Of a stretch of 39,209 nucleotides of DNA, positions 1 through 7,754 are shown in pieces. Within the stretch, counting starts at the first letter, position 1. Every line of letters starts with the position of its first letter. The stretch is from BM506 sp031581485. GTDB taxonomy: Bacteria > Desulfobacterota > Desulfobulbia > Desulfobulbales > SURF-16. Below the pieces are notes generated by a model that saw only the letters and a program-made list of their open reading frames with translations, was not told the origin of the DNA and did no database searches. Location of the stretch: positions 1 to 39,209 of the forward strand of contig JAVLBA010000018.1 in NCBI GenBank assembly GCA_031581485.1. The letters are read 5' to 3'. Made by a program: the position numbers and the translations under genes.

Positions 1-99
1 TGCGACTATATTTAAAGTTCTATCAATGTTTACGAGAAAGATAGAATTCTCGACATGCAACCTGAGCTTTTATATCCCCGTCGAACCCGTTTCACCCCC
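1..99 (-). ncRNA. ssrA: tmRNA (ssrA), 5' part, truncated by window edge
   Basis: Read on the minus strand, the segment starts GGGGGTGAAACGGGTTCGAC, the conserved 5' end of bacterial tmRNA (acceptor 5' strand plus D-loop-like region). It continues with the conserved GCATGTCGAG block and a CTCGTAAA segment, and ends ATAGTCGCA. In E. coli tmRNA the same ATAGTCGCA precedes the tag, and its last triplet GCA is the alanine resume codon; here that GCA is bases 3 to 1 of the window. The tag reading frame, pseudoknots and 3' acceptor half therefore lie outside. smpB, whose product is the obligate partner, lies upstream on the same strand. The mature 5' end is placed at about base 99 from the G-run; RNase P would generate it. 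Confidence 0.93.
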
Positions 100-285
100 A
101 TATTTTTTAAAATTCAATATTTATAATGTGTGTACTCTATATGATCCATAAACCCGTTATAAGTTCCATCTCATCTCAAGATAAATGGTTACAGACCAGG
201 AGGCAAACTCTTTTACTGCCCCCTTATACCATACCCCGTCCCCTAAGGCGCTGTTTTGTTTTGAGATGAGCCACTCTCTCCTTTC
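100..285 (-). other. AT-rich spacer upstream of tmRNA with a long-range inverted repeat
   Basis: No ORF is credible here. The 100-160 part is very AT-rich and should carry the ssrA promoter or leader, but no -35/-10 pair stands out. Two perfect 10-base arms, CTCATCTCAA at 170-179 and TTGAGATGAG at 261-270, could close a stem around an 81-nt interior. The interior contains several GC-rich blocks. This could be a structured RNA or the end of the upstream transcript. I do not recognise a family. Confidence 0.4.
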
Positions 286-780
286 TTAGGGATTTTTCAA
301 GGAAGCTGGGTCCTCTTTTCCCTCCTGGAGATGGCGCTCCAGCAGCAGCTCCACCTCCATGACCAGCCGGGCCAGAGGGGCAAGGGGCAGGGGGGCGGTC
401 TGCACCAGGGAAATCTCCAGGCAGCGGCTCTTCTTTCCCTCCATCAGGGGAAAGCGCAGGCGCAGGTAGGCCCGCTCAAAGCCCGGCGGCAGGGGCAGAA
501 TGGCTGCCGGCCCGTTCTTTTTGCGCACTTCAGCGCTCTGCAGGGATGATTCAGGCAGGTCGAGGAAATCCTCATACCGGCCCAGGGCCTCCTCATTGCT
601 GCCGTAAAAAAGGTCCACCAGGGGATCTATTTCCGGCACCAGCTGCTCCAGCTCCTTGGCGTGGTCCGGGCTGCCGGGCTCGTCAAGCCCTCCCTCCTCA
701 TCATCAAGCAGAATGGTGGCCAGATCAATGATGCTGAGCCTGTAATAGCCTCTGTGCATGGATGTTGCCGCCTCGCTCAT
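286..780 (-). CDS. conserved-looking hypothetical protein between smpB and ssrA
   Basis: I do not recognise this 164-aa protein. It is acidic in its first half (DDEEGG near residue 26, many Glu/Asp) and has no signal peptide, membrane segment or Cys cluster. The C-terminal half, roughly residues 90-155, has an alternating hydrophobic pattern (YLRLRFPL, CLEISLV, LVMEVELLLERHL) that suggests beta strands followed by an amphipathic helix. The ATG start is well supported by GGAGG eight bases upstream. It starts 31 nt after the smpB stop on the same strand and is probably co-transcribed with it. Composition resembles its neighbours. A role linked to trans-translation is only a guess from position. 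Confidence 0.75.
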   Translation of the reverse strand: MSEAATSMHRGYYRLSIIDLATILLDDEEGGLDEPGSPDHAKELEQLVPEIDPLVDLFYGSNEEALGRYEDFLDLPESSLQSAEVRKKNGPAAILPLPPGFERAYLRLRFPLMEGKKSRCLEISLVQTAPLPLAPLARLVMEVELLLERHLQEGKEDPASLKNP

Positions 781-811
781 ACCTTAAACCTCCCCGGAAC
801 CCTCTGCCCTG

Positions 812-1288
812 TCAGCGATAATCCTTGCGGATGCGGTCCATCTCCCGGGACGCTTCCTTCTTCTTCAGGGTCTCACGCTTGTCATACTCGGTCTTGCCCT
901 TGGCCAGGCCGATAACCACCTTGGCCTTGCCATTGGGGGCGAAATACATTTTCAGGGGGATCAGGGAAAACCCCTTCTCCTGGACCTTGCCGGCCAGTTT
1001 GGCGATCTCGTTCTTGTGGAGGAGAAGCTTTCTGAGCCGCCGCGGCTCGGGTGAGGCGTGGAGGGCCGCATGTTTATAGGGAGAGATATGGAGATTATGC
1101 ACCCAGATCTCACCATCTTTGACCCGTGCATAGCAGTCGCGCAGGTTGACCCGGCCGGCCCGCAGGGACTTGACCTCCGGCCCCACCAGGACGATGCCCG
1201 CCTCAATCTCTTTTTCAATATGAAAATCGTGGTATGCCTTTTTATTGGTGGCAACGATCTTGATGGTCTTTTTCCCGCCTTCCTTCAC
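812..1288 (-). CDS. smpB: SsrA-binding protein SmpB
   Basis: SmpB is a small basic RNA-binding protein that delivers tmRNA to stalled ribosomes in trans-translation. The 158-aa product matches the family along its length. Near the N-terminus are KIVATNKKAYHDFHI and the hallmark GPEVKSLRAGRVNLRDCYAR (about residues 36-56). The middle carries HNLHISPYKHA, followed by LIPLKMYF and KVVIGLAKGK. The tail is Lys/Arg-rich (KKKEASREMDRIRKDYR) and corresponds to the helix that enters the mRNA channel. The start is GTG, five bases after GAGGTG. A stem-loop at 1311-1342 lies just upstream. It sits between a pilB-type gene and an unknown gene, followed by tmRNA, a common smpB-ssrA association. Confidence 0.97.
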   Translation of the reverse strand: MKEGGKKTIKIVATNKKAYHDFHIEKEIEAGIVLVGPEVKSLRAGRVNLRDCYARVKDGEIWVHNLHISPYKHAALHASPEPRRLRKLLLHKNEIAKLAGKVQEKGFSLIPLKMYFAPNGKAKVVIGLAKGKTEYDKRETLKKKEASREMDRIRKDYR

Positions 1289-1310
1289 AAAAACACCTCA
1301 TTATAGGAAC

Positions 1311-1352
1311 CTGGCCGCAGCTCCATCAGGAGCCGCGGCCAGATATTTTTTT
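1311..1352 (+). terminator. hairpin with T-tract in the smpB leader (terminator-like on plus strand)
   Basis: A 14-base arm at 1311-1324 pairs with 1329-1342 with one mismatch and a 4-base loop (ATCA). On the plus strand the stem is followed by ATATTTTTTTT, which looks like an intrinsic terminator. No plus-strand gene ends here, and both neighbours are minus-strand genes. On the minus strand the same hairpin lies shortly before the smpB ribosome site and has no U-run after it. It may block antisense transcription or structure the smpB leader. Confidence 0.45.
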
Positions 1353-1414
1353 TAGCCCCCAAGAGACGGGAAAAAATTCCGCTGGGTTTTCCATGCTGCC
1401 GGGGCCGCTTTTTT

Positions 1415-3208
1415 TTACACCGTACCCGTGACCCGTACCGCCTCGCTGAAGGTGGTGATGCCGCGCCGCACCTTGTCCCAGGCATCCTCCTTGAGGGTGG
1501 TCATGCCCTCGGCCGTGGCCACCTTGTGGAGCTGGGAGGCGGGCACAGACAGGGCAACCTGGGCCTTGATGGCATCGGACATGGGAAAGATCTCAAAGAT
1601 CCCGCAGCGACCGTAATAGCCGGTGCCCCGGCATTTGGGGCAGCCCTTGCCCTGCTGGAGGACGATCTCATGGCTGTCGGGCAGGGGAAAGCCAAAGCCC
1701 TGCAGGTCGGTGATGGGCATGACAACATCCTCCCGGCAGTCAGGGCAGATGGTGCGCACCAGGCGCTGGGCCATGGCCCCCAGCAGGGTGGAGCCCACCA
1801 GAAAGGGCTGCACCCCCAGTTCAACCAGGCGGGTGACGGAGGTCACCGCATCATTGGTGTGCAGGGTGGAAAAGACCAGATGGCCAGTGAGGGCGGCCTG
1901 GACCGCATGGGCCGCGGTCTCATAGTCGCGGATCTCACCGATCATGATGATGTCCGGGTCCTGGCGGAGGATATTGCGCAGGATAGTGGAGAAGGTGACG
2001 CCGATCTGATTCTGGACCGAGATCTGATTAAACTCCTCATAGACCATCTCCACCGGATCCTCCACGGTGGTGATATTGATCTCCGGAGTGGAGACGTGAT
2101 GGAGGGTGGAATAGAGGGTGGTGGACTTGCCTGAACCGGTGGGGCCGGTGACCAGCACAACCCCGTGCGGCGCCTCCACAAAGGATGTATAGACCGCCAG
2201 ATCGCGCTCATTAAAGCCGATATCGCTGATGTCCTTGAAGAGCACCTCGGCATTCAAGATACGCAGCACCGTCTTTTCGCCAAAGGCCACCGGAATAGTG
2301 GAGACCCTGACCTCCGCCTCCTGGCCGTGGTGCTGGACCTTGATGCGGCCATCCTGGGGCCGCCTCTTTTCGGCGATATCCAGGCGGGCCAGGTACTTGA
2401 TGCGGCTGACCATGGCGGCATGGACCACCTTGGGCAGCTCGTAAATGGTATGGAGGACGCCGTCGATGCGGAAGCGGACCATGCATTTTTCCCGCTTCGG
2501 TTCGATATGGATATCAGAGGCCCGCTCGTCAAAGGCATAGTTGAACATATGGTTGACCGCGGCCTTGATATTCTTGTCAGAAGCGCTGATCTCCCGGGCC
2601 GTGCCGATCTTCACCAGCTGTTCGAAATTGCTGATATCGACACCGGGCCCGGAGAGATGGACCTCAGCCGCGGAAATAGAGCTCTGGAAGCCATAAAATT
2701 CGGAAAGGACGCGGCTTATTTCGCTCTTGGTGGCCAGATGGGGATTGATCCTGACCTGATTGGCGCGGGTGATATCCTCCAGGATAGCCAGCTCCCCGGG
2801 CTCATAGAGGGCCATTTCCAGCACGCCGTTTCTGATCTCAAAAGGGACCAGGAGGTGGCTCATGGCAAAATTCTGGGGAATGGTCTTGGTGACCACCTCC
2901 ATGTCAAGCTCCAGGGGATCGAGCTTCTTGAAGGGCAGATTCTGGTCGGCCGCCACGGTGCGGATTATCTCCTCTTCCGTGAGAAGGTCGCCGGCCCGGC
3001 CCGGGATTTCCAGATTAAAAGAGAGGATAACATCCACCAGGTCCAGCCGCTGTTCATCCTTGTCAATGCCGCGGTCACGCAGCTTGTGCATGAGATTCTG
3101 GCGCTGCAGCTCTTTTTTCAGGGAAATCATCTGACGCTGTTCACTGCTGATGAGTTTGTGGCGAAAAAGCAGGTCGAGCAGGTATTGTTCGTTTTTAAGA
3201 AGCTGCAT
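1415..3208 (-). CDS. pilB: type IV pilus / type II secretion assembly ATPase (PilB/GspE family)
   Basis: This hexameric cytoplasmic ATPase should drive pilus extension or pseudopilus assembly. From the ATG at 3208 it is 597 aa. The upstream in-frame extension to 3346 is Cys/Phe-rich and unlike the family, so I exclude it. An N-terminal GspE/MshE-type domain covers about residues 1-170. The ATPase domain has SDIHIEP near 231, Walker A GPTGSGKST at 355-363, the Asp box, Walker B DPDIIMIGEIRD at 417-428 and the His box FSTLHTNDA. A tetracysteine zinc site follows (C488, C491, C523, C526), typical of PilB and GspE and absent from PilT. PilB and GspE cannot be told apart from this gene alone. No pilC, pilT or gsp genes adjoin it. 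Confidence 0.9.
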   Translation of the reverse strand: MQLLKNEQYLLDLLFRHKLISSEQRQMISLKKELQRQNLMHKLRDRGIDKDEQRLDLVDVILSFNLEIPGRAGDLLTEEEIIRTVAADQNLPFKKLDPLELDMEVVTKTIPQNFAMSHLLVPFEIRNGVLEMALYEPGELAILEDITRANQVRINPHLATKSEISRVLSEFYGFQSSISAAEVHLSGPGVDISNFEQLVKIGTAREISASDKNIKAAVNHMFNYAFDERASDIHIEPKREKCMVRFRIDGVLHTIYELPKVVHAAMVSRIKYLARLDIAEKRRPQDGRIKVQHHGQEAEVRVSTIPVAFGEKTVLRILNAEVLFKDISDIGFNERDLAVYTSFVEAPHGVVLVTGPTGSGKSTTLYSTLHHVSTPEINITTVEDPVEMVYEEFNQISVQNQIGVTFSTILRNILRQDPDIIMIGEIRDYETAAHAVQAALTGHLVFSTLHTNDAVTSVTRLVELGVQPFLVGSTLLGAMAQRLVRTICPDCREDVVMPITDLQGFGFPLPDSHEIVLQQGKGCPKCRGTGYYGRCGIFEIFPMSDAIKAQVALSVPASQLHKVATAEGMTTLKEDAWDKVRRGITTFSEAVRVTGTV

Positions 3209-3513
3209 GGTGATCTTTTTCCGGCATCCGGTGGAGAAAAATGGGAAACAACATTCCAAAATGGAGGCTGATTTAGTATACAGATGTTGGCAAGGTTCCG
3301 CGGCTGAAAAAAACAAGGGCCAGGAACCGCCAGAGTCAGCAATCATGCCGATTCATACTCGTAGTTGTAACGTAAAAAGAAGAAAGTCTCAAAGAAGTAT
3401 GTTATTTTCCTTGAACTTTATGGTTTTTCGGGCCGCCTGCTCTCCCCTGTGCCCGGCCCGGCTTTTCCCCCAATAATCTGTCTCTCTGTAACAAGGATAG
3501 AGGAGTCATTCCC
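3209..3513. promoter_or_regulatory. divergent intergenic region between pilB-type gene and purL
   Basis: This 305-nt non-coding stretch lies between two divergent genes and must hold both promoters. It is AT-rich around 3350-3425. The purL end has a clear ribosome site (GAGGAG at about 3501-3506, then ATG at 3514). The pilB-type start has only weak SD complementarity. GGGCC at about 3430 and GGCCC at about 3455 could pair in the purL leader. I find no convincing -35/-10 pair, sigma-54 motif or known riboswitch, though a purine-regulated leader would be plausible. Confidence 0.35.
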
Positions 3514-6504
3514 ATGCTCGCACGCATCCAGGTCGGCCTGAAACCCGCCTTTCGTGATTCATTCGGCGAATCCACCGCCAGCCGCCTCAAACATGATCTG
3601 GGCCTGCCAGTGGATTCGGTCCGCACCATCAAGGTCTTTACCGTGGAGGCGGCGATCACCGACCAGCAGCTTCTCGCTGCCGCCCAGGGCCCCTATTCTG
3701 ACCCGGTTATCCAGGATTATTCCCTGGGGCCCCTGGCCCTGGAGTGGGACTATGCCTTTGACTGGCTCATTGAAGTGGGCTTCCGGCCCGGGGTCACCGA
3801 CAACGAGGGGCGCACTGCCGCCGCCGCCCTGGAGCTCATGCTGGGCCGCAGGTTTGACCGCAACGAGGCGGTCTACACCTCCACCCAGTTTCTCATCCGT
3901 GGCAGCCTGAGCAAGACGGAAGCAGAGACCATTGCCAAAAAGGCCCTGGCCAACGAACTGATCCAGCGCTTCACCGTCATCAACCATGACGACTTTGTCA
4001 GGGCAAACGGCCTCAAACCCTATGCCCCCAAGGTGGTTGCCGAGACCAAGGCGGTGACCAACCAGATCGACCTGGACGTCTCCGATGCCGAATTGATACG
4101 GATCAGCAAGGAGGGCGTCCTGGCCCTGACCCTGACGGAGATGATCTTCATCCGCACCTACCTGGCCCGGCCCGAGATCATTGAGCAGCGCCGGGCCCAT
4201 GGCCTGGGCGCCAAGGTCTCAGACGTGGAGCTGGAGGCCCTGGCCCAGACCTGGTCCGAGCATTGCAAGCACAAGATCTTTGCCGGCAATATCGAGTATC
4301 ACGATCTCGACAGCGGCACCGTGGAGCATATCCAGAGCCTCTTTGACACCTGCATTCGCACCCCCACCGCCGAGATCCGGGCAAAGATGGGCAAGGATGA
4401 CTGGTGCCTCTCGGTGTTTAAAGACAACGCCGGGGTGATCAGCTTTGACAACGACTGGAACGTGGTCTTCAAGGTGGAGACCCACAACAGCCCCTCTGCC
4501 CTGGACCCGTACGGCGGCGCCCTCACCGGCATTGTCGGCGTCAACCGCGACCCCTTCGGCACGGGCATGGGCGCCAAGCTGCTCTGCAACACCAACATGT
4601 TCTGCTTTGCCACCCCCTTTTACGACAAGGAGATCCCGGCCCGGCTGCTGCATCCCAAGCGGATCTTTGAAGGGGTGCGCACCGGCGTCGAGCATGGCGG
4701 CAACAAGAGCGGCATTCCCACGGTGAACGGCTCCCTCTATTTTGACGACCGTTTTGCCGGCAAGCCCCTGGTCTTCTGCGGCACGGTGGGCATCATGCCC
4801 AAGCTGGTGGGGGGCAAGCCCTCCCATGAAAAGACGGCCCTGCCCGGTGATCTGATGGTCATGACCGGCGGCCGCATCGGCAAGGATGGGATCCATGGCG
4901 CCACCTTCTCCTCCGAGGAGTTGAACGAAACCTCGCCGGCCACTGCCGTGCAGATCGGCGACCCCATCACCCAGAAAAAGATGTTCGACTGCCTGCTCAA
5001 GGCCCGCGATCTCGGTCTCTACCGCTGCATCACCGATAACGGCGCCGGCGGCCTCTCCTCCTCGGTGGGCGAGATGGCCGAGTTCACCGGCGGTTTTGAG
5101 ATCCACCTGGAGCGCGCCCCCCTCAAATACGCCGGCCTGCAGCCCTGGGAGATCTTTCTCTCCGAGGCCCAGGAGCGCATGACCCTGGCCATCCAGCCGG
5201 AAAAGATCGACGCCTTCCTGGCCCTGTGCGCCAAGATGGATGTGGAGGCCACCGTCCTCGGCACCTTCACCGATTCGGGCAAATTCCACTGCCTCTACGA
5301 CGGCAAGACCGTGGCCTATCTGGACATGGATTTTGTCTACAAGGCCCTGCCCCCCATGGAGATGGTGGCCAAGTGGCAGCAGAAGACCTTTGCCGAACCC
5401 CAGCTGCCCGACGCCCCCGACCTGGGTGCGGAGTTGCAGAAACTGCTGGGCAGCCTCAACATCTGCTCCAAGGAGTATGTGGTGCGCCAGTACGACCATG
5501 AGGTGCAGGGCATCTCGGTGGTCAAGCCCCTCACCGGCATCCAGAACGACGGCCCTTCTGATGCCGCTGTGGTGCGGCCCCTCTTTGACTCCTATGCCGG
5601 CCTGGTCATCTCCCACGGGGTCTGCCCGCGCTACTCCGACATCGACACCTACCACATGGCGGCCTGCGCCATTGACGAGGCGGTGCGCAACGCCATCTCT
5701 GTGGGCGGCTCCCTGGAGAGAATGGCCGGCCTCGACAACTTCTGCTGGTGCGACCCCATCCAGTCGGACAAGACCCCGGACGGCCACTACAAGCTGGCCC
5801 AGCTGGTGCGGGCCAACCGCGCCCTGGCCCATTACGCCAAGGCCTACGGCGTGCCGCCCATCTCCGGCAAGGACTCCATGAAGAACGACTACATGGTGGG
5901 GGGCACCAAGATCTCCATTCCGCCCACCCTGCTCTTCTCGGTGGTGGCCAAGATCGACGACGTCCGCCGGGCCGTGACCATGGACGCCAAAAGGGCCGGC
6001 GACCTGGTCTATGTCCTGGGCACCACCTATGACGAGCTGGGGGCCTCCGAGTATGCCGTGCTGCACGGCGCCATCGGCAACAAGGTGCCCAGGGTGCGGG
6101 AGGCGGACTCCCTGCCCCGCTACCGGGCCCTGGCAGCGGCCATCAAGGACGGCCTGGTGGCCTCCTGCCATGACTGCTCTGACGGCGGCCTGGGCGTGGC
6201 CCTGGCGGAAACCGCCTTCAGCGGCAATCTGGGCCTGCATCTCGAGCTGAGTGAGGCCCCCAAAGAAGGCATCGACCGCGACGACATCCTGCTCTTTTCC
6301 GAGTCCCAGAGCCGCTTTGTGGTGACCGTGGCCCCGGACAAGGCCGATGCCTTTGAGATGGCCATGGCCGGCACCGGCCTTGGCCGCCTGGGCGTGGTCA
6401 CCGCCGAAACCGTCCTGCGGGTCAAGGGCCTGGGCGGGGAGACAGTGCTTGCCGCCGAGCTGGACCAGCTCAAGGCATCCTGGCAGGCCACCCTCGACTT
6501 TTAG
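3514..6504 (+). CDS. purL: phosphoribosylformylglycinamidine synthase, PurS-PurL fused type (no glutaminase domain)
   Basis: This enzyme makes FGAM from FGAR, ATP and glutamine-derived ammonia in step four of purine synthesis. At 996 aa it lies between small PurL (about 600-750 aa) and the large PurL with built-in glutaminase (about 1300 aa). The first ~170 residues look PurS-like (IQVGLKPAFRDSFGESTASR; IKVFTVEAA), followed by the linker and two AIRS-like halves. PurL motifs are AQTWSEHCKHKIFAGNIEY, KVETHNSPSALDPYGGA, GVNRDPFGTGMGAK, ITDNGAGGLSSSVGEMAE, PISGKDSMKND and CSDGGLGVALAE. There is no C-terminal class I amidotransferase domain, so a separate PurQ must exist elsewhere. The start has GAGGAG eight bases upstream. 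The large antisense frames across it are shadows. Confidence 0.95.
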   Translation: MLARIQVGLKPAFRDSFGESTASRLKHDLGLPVDSVRTIKVFTVEAAITDQQLLAAAQGPYSDPVIQDYSLGPLALEWDYAFDWLIEVGFRPGVTDNEGRTAAAALELMLGRRFDRNEAVYTSTQFLIRGSLSKTEAETIAKKALANELIQRFTVINHDDFVRANGLKPYAPKVVAETKAVTNQIDLDVSDAELIRISKEGVLALTLTEMIFIRTYLARPEIIEQRRAHGLGAKVSDVELEALAQTWSEHCKHKIFAGNIEYHDLDSGTVEHIQSLFDTCIRTPTAEIRAKMGKDDWCLSVFKDNAGVISFDNDWNVVFKVETHNSPSALDPYGGALTGIVGVNRDPFGTGMGAKLLCNTNMFCFATPFYDKEIPARLLHPKRIFEGVRTGVEHGGNKSGIPTVNGSLYFDDRFAGKPLVFCGTVGIMPKLVGGKPSHEKTALPGDLMVMTGGRIGKDGIHGATFSSEELNETSPATAVQIGDPITQKKMFDCLLKARDLGLYRCITDNGAGGLSSSVGEMAEFTGGFEIHLERAPLKYAGLQPWEIFLSEAQERMTLAIQPEKIDAFLALCAKMDVEATVLGTFTDSGKFHCLYDGKTVAYLDMDFVYKALPPMEMVAKWQQKTFAEPQLPDAPDLGAELQKLLGSLNICSKEYVVRQYDHEVQGISVVKPLTGIQNDGPSDAAVVRPLFDSYAGLVISHGVCPRYSDIDTYHMAACAIDEAVRNAISVGGSLERMAGLDNFCWCDPIQSDKTPDGHYKLAQLVRANRALAHYAKAYGVPPISGKDSMKNDYMVGGTKISIPPTLLFSVVAKIDDVRRAVTMDAKRAGDLVYVLGTTYDELGASEYAVLHGAIGNKVPRVREADSLPRYRALAAAIKDGLVASCHDCSDGGLGVALAETAFSGNLGLHLELSEAPKEGIDRDDILLFSESQSRFVVTVAPDKADAFEMAMAGTGLGRLGVVTAETVLRVKGLGGETVLAAELDQLKASWQATLDF

Positions 6505-6605
6505 AGCAAAAGGGCGCCAGAGGTATGAAGGATCAAAGTAGTGCTTTTGCCTTCACGCCTCTGCCGCCATCCTCAACCATCCACCCCCTTCACCCCTTTT
6601 TACTC

Positions 6606-7643
6606 ATGAAATCTCTCTTTATCAGCGACATCACCGACGGCCAGACCGTTGAAGACCTGTTCATGGTCCAGGAGGTCACCATGGCCGAGACCAAGACAGG
6701 CAAGCCCTATCTCTCCCTGAAGCTGATGGATAAATCCGGGGAGATCATGGCCAAGGTGTGGGATCGGGCCGAGCAGCTCCAGCCCCAATGCCCGGCCGGG
6801 GCGGTGATCGCCATCAAGGCCAGATGCTCCTCCTTCCGTAATAATCTGCAGCTCTCCATCTCGGAGATAAAACGGCTCCCGGACCAGGAGGTGGACTTCA
6901 CCGCCTTTGTGCCCACGTCTCCCTGTGATATTGACGAGATGGCTGCCGAATTTCTGGCCCTGGCTGCAGGGGTCAGCGACCCTTTTATCCAGAAACTGCT
7001 GCGCAGCTTCTTTGAGGATGAGGATTTCTTCGCCCTCTTTACAAAGGCGCCTGCCGCCAAAATGATGCACCACGCCTACCTGGGCGGCCTGCTGGAACAC
7101 ACCCTGGGGGTGGCCCGGCTGGCCGAGGCGGTGAGCCGGCTCTACCCCTCCCTGGACCGCTCCCTGCTCATGGCCGGGGCCATGCTGCACGATATCGGCA
7201 AGACCAAGGAATTTTCCTTTGATTCCCACCGCTTTGACTACTCGGACAGCGGCCGCCTGGTGGGCCACATGGTGCTGGGAGTGGAGATGGTCCAGGAACG
7301 GCTCAACACCATCGAGGGATTCCCGCAAGAGCTGGCCGTGCGGGTCAAACATCTGATCCTCAGCCACCACGGCCGCCACGACTTCGGCTCCCCCACCCTG
7401 CCCATGCTCCTGGAGGGCTTTGTCCTCAACTTCATCGATGACCTGGACGCCAAGGTCAACACCATTGACAAGGTAAGCGGCCAGGCCAAGGAAGAGGGAT
7501 ACCAGTGGAGCGACTACCAGCGCAGCCTGGAACGGTTCCTCTTTGTCAAGGGCCGCCCGGCCCAAAGCAACGAAGAGCCGGAGCCGGAAGAAGAAGCGGT
7601 GCTGCCTGCGGCGCCCCCCCGGCAACAGCCCACCCTTTTCTAA
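6606..7643 (+). CDS. YhaM-like 3'-5' exoribonuclease (OB-fold plus HD domain)
   Basis: The family combines an N-terminal OB-fold nucleic-acid-binding domain with an HD hydrolase domain and acts as a 3'-5' exonuclease on RNA or DNA. From the ATG at 6606 it is 345 aa. Residues 1-100 match the OB part (FISDITDGQTVEDLFMVQEV, GKPYLSLKLMDKSGEIMAKV). The HD part has HHAYLGGLLEHTLGVARLAE, AMLHDIGKTKEF with the HD pair, HLILSHHG and the late NFIDDLDAK. An upstream ATG at 6525 would add a Pro/Ser-rich 27-residue stretch that is probably not coding. That ATG has AGAGG only one base away, and 6606 has no good SD, so the start is uncertain. The tail is Pro/Glu-rich. It follows purL by about 100 nt and ends just before a palindrome and terminator. 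Confidence 0.85.
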   Translation: MKSLFISDITDGQTVEDLFMVQEVTMAETKTGKPYLSLKLMDKSGEIMAKVWDRAEQLQPQCPAGAVIAIKARCSSFRNNLQLSISEIKRLPDQEVDFTAFVPTSPCDIDEMAAEFLALAAGVSDPFIQKLLRSFFEDEDFFALFTKAPAAKMMHHAYLGGLLEHTLGVARLAEAVSRLYPSLDRSLLMAGAMLHDIGKTKEFSFDSHRFDYSDSGRLVGHMVLGVEMVQERLNTIEGFPQELAVRVKHLILSHHGRHDFGSPTLPMLLEGFVLNFIDDLDAKVNTIDKVSGQAKEEGYQWSDYQRSLERFLFVKGRPAQSNEEPEPEEEAVLPAAPPRQQPTLF

Positions 7644-7646
7644 GAC

Positions 7647-7674
7647 GCCGGCCCTGACCATGGTCAGGGCCGGC
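7647..7674. repeat. 28-bp perfect palindrome after the yhaM-like stop codon
   Basis: GCCGGCCCTGACCA is followed immediately by its exact reverse complement, giving 14-base arms with no spacer. It begins three bases after the stop at 7641-7643. As RNA it would fold into a stem of about 12 bp, giving a second hairpin in front of the terminator at 7679-7726. It may protect the mRNA 3' end or bind a dimeric protein. Confidence 0.8.
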
Positions 7675-7678
7675 TCAT

Positions 7679-7726
7679 CCCACAAAAAAAAGGCCGCCCT
7701 TATCAAGGGCGGCCTTTTTTTGTGGG
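7679..7726. terminator. bidirectional intrinsic terminator
   Basis: The arms GGCCGCCCTT (7692-7701) and AAGGGCGGCC (7705-7714) enclose an ATC loop. They are flanked by eight As on the left and seven Ts on the right, and outer CCCACA/TGTGGG blocks extend the symmetry. It has a U-run on either strand, so it can end the purL/yhaM-like transcript (plus) and the cytochrome transcript (minus). Confidence 0.92.
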
Positions 7727-7754
7727 CAAGGATCGTTTACAAAACCTGCCTTAC

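Noticed and set aside
100..285. 6S RNA next to tmRNA
   Set aside because: The closing arms superficially resemble 6S ends, but the central bubble and the expected length and sequence blocks do not match.
2165..3271. 368-codon plus-strand ORF opposite the pilB-type gene
   Set aside because: It is a shadow frame, since the minus strand has Walker motifs and a zinc tetracysteine in the right order.
3209..3346. N-terminal extension of the pilB-type protein
   Set aside because: The added 46 residues are Cys/Phe-rich and unlike the family. The ATG at 3208 begins the recognisable N-terminal domain.
4219..6240. Long antisense ORF (673 codons) over purL
   Set aside because: It has a Gly/His/Val-rich, low-complexity composition with no motif, and lies opposite a clear PurL. 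It is a frame shadow produced by GC-rich third positions.
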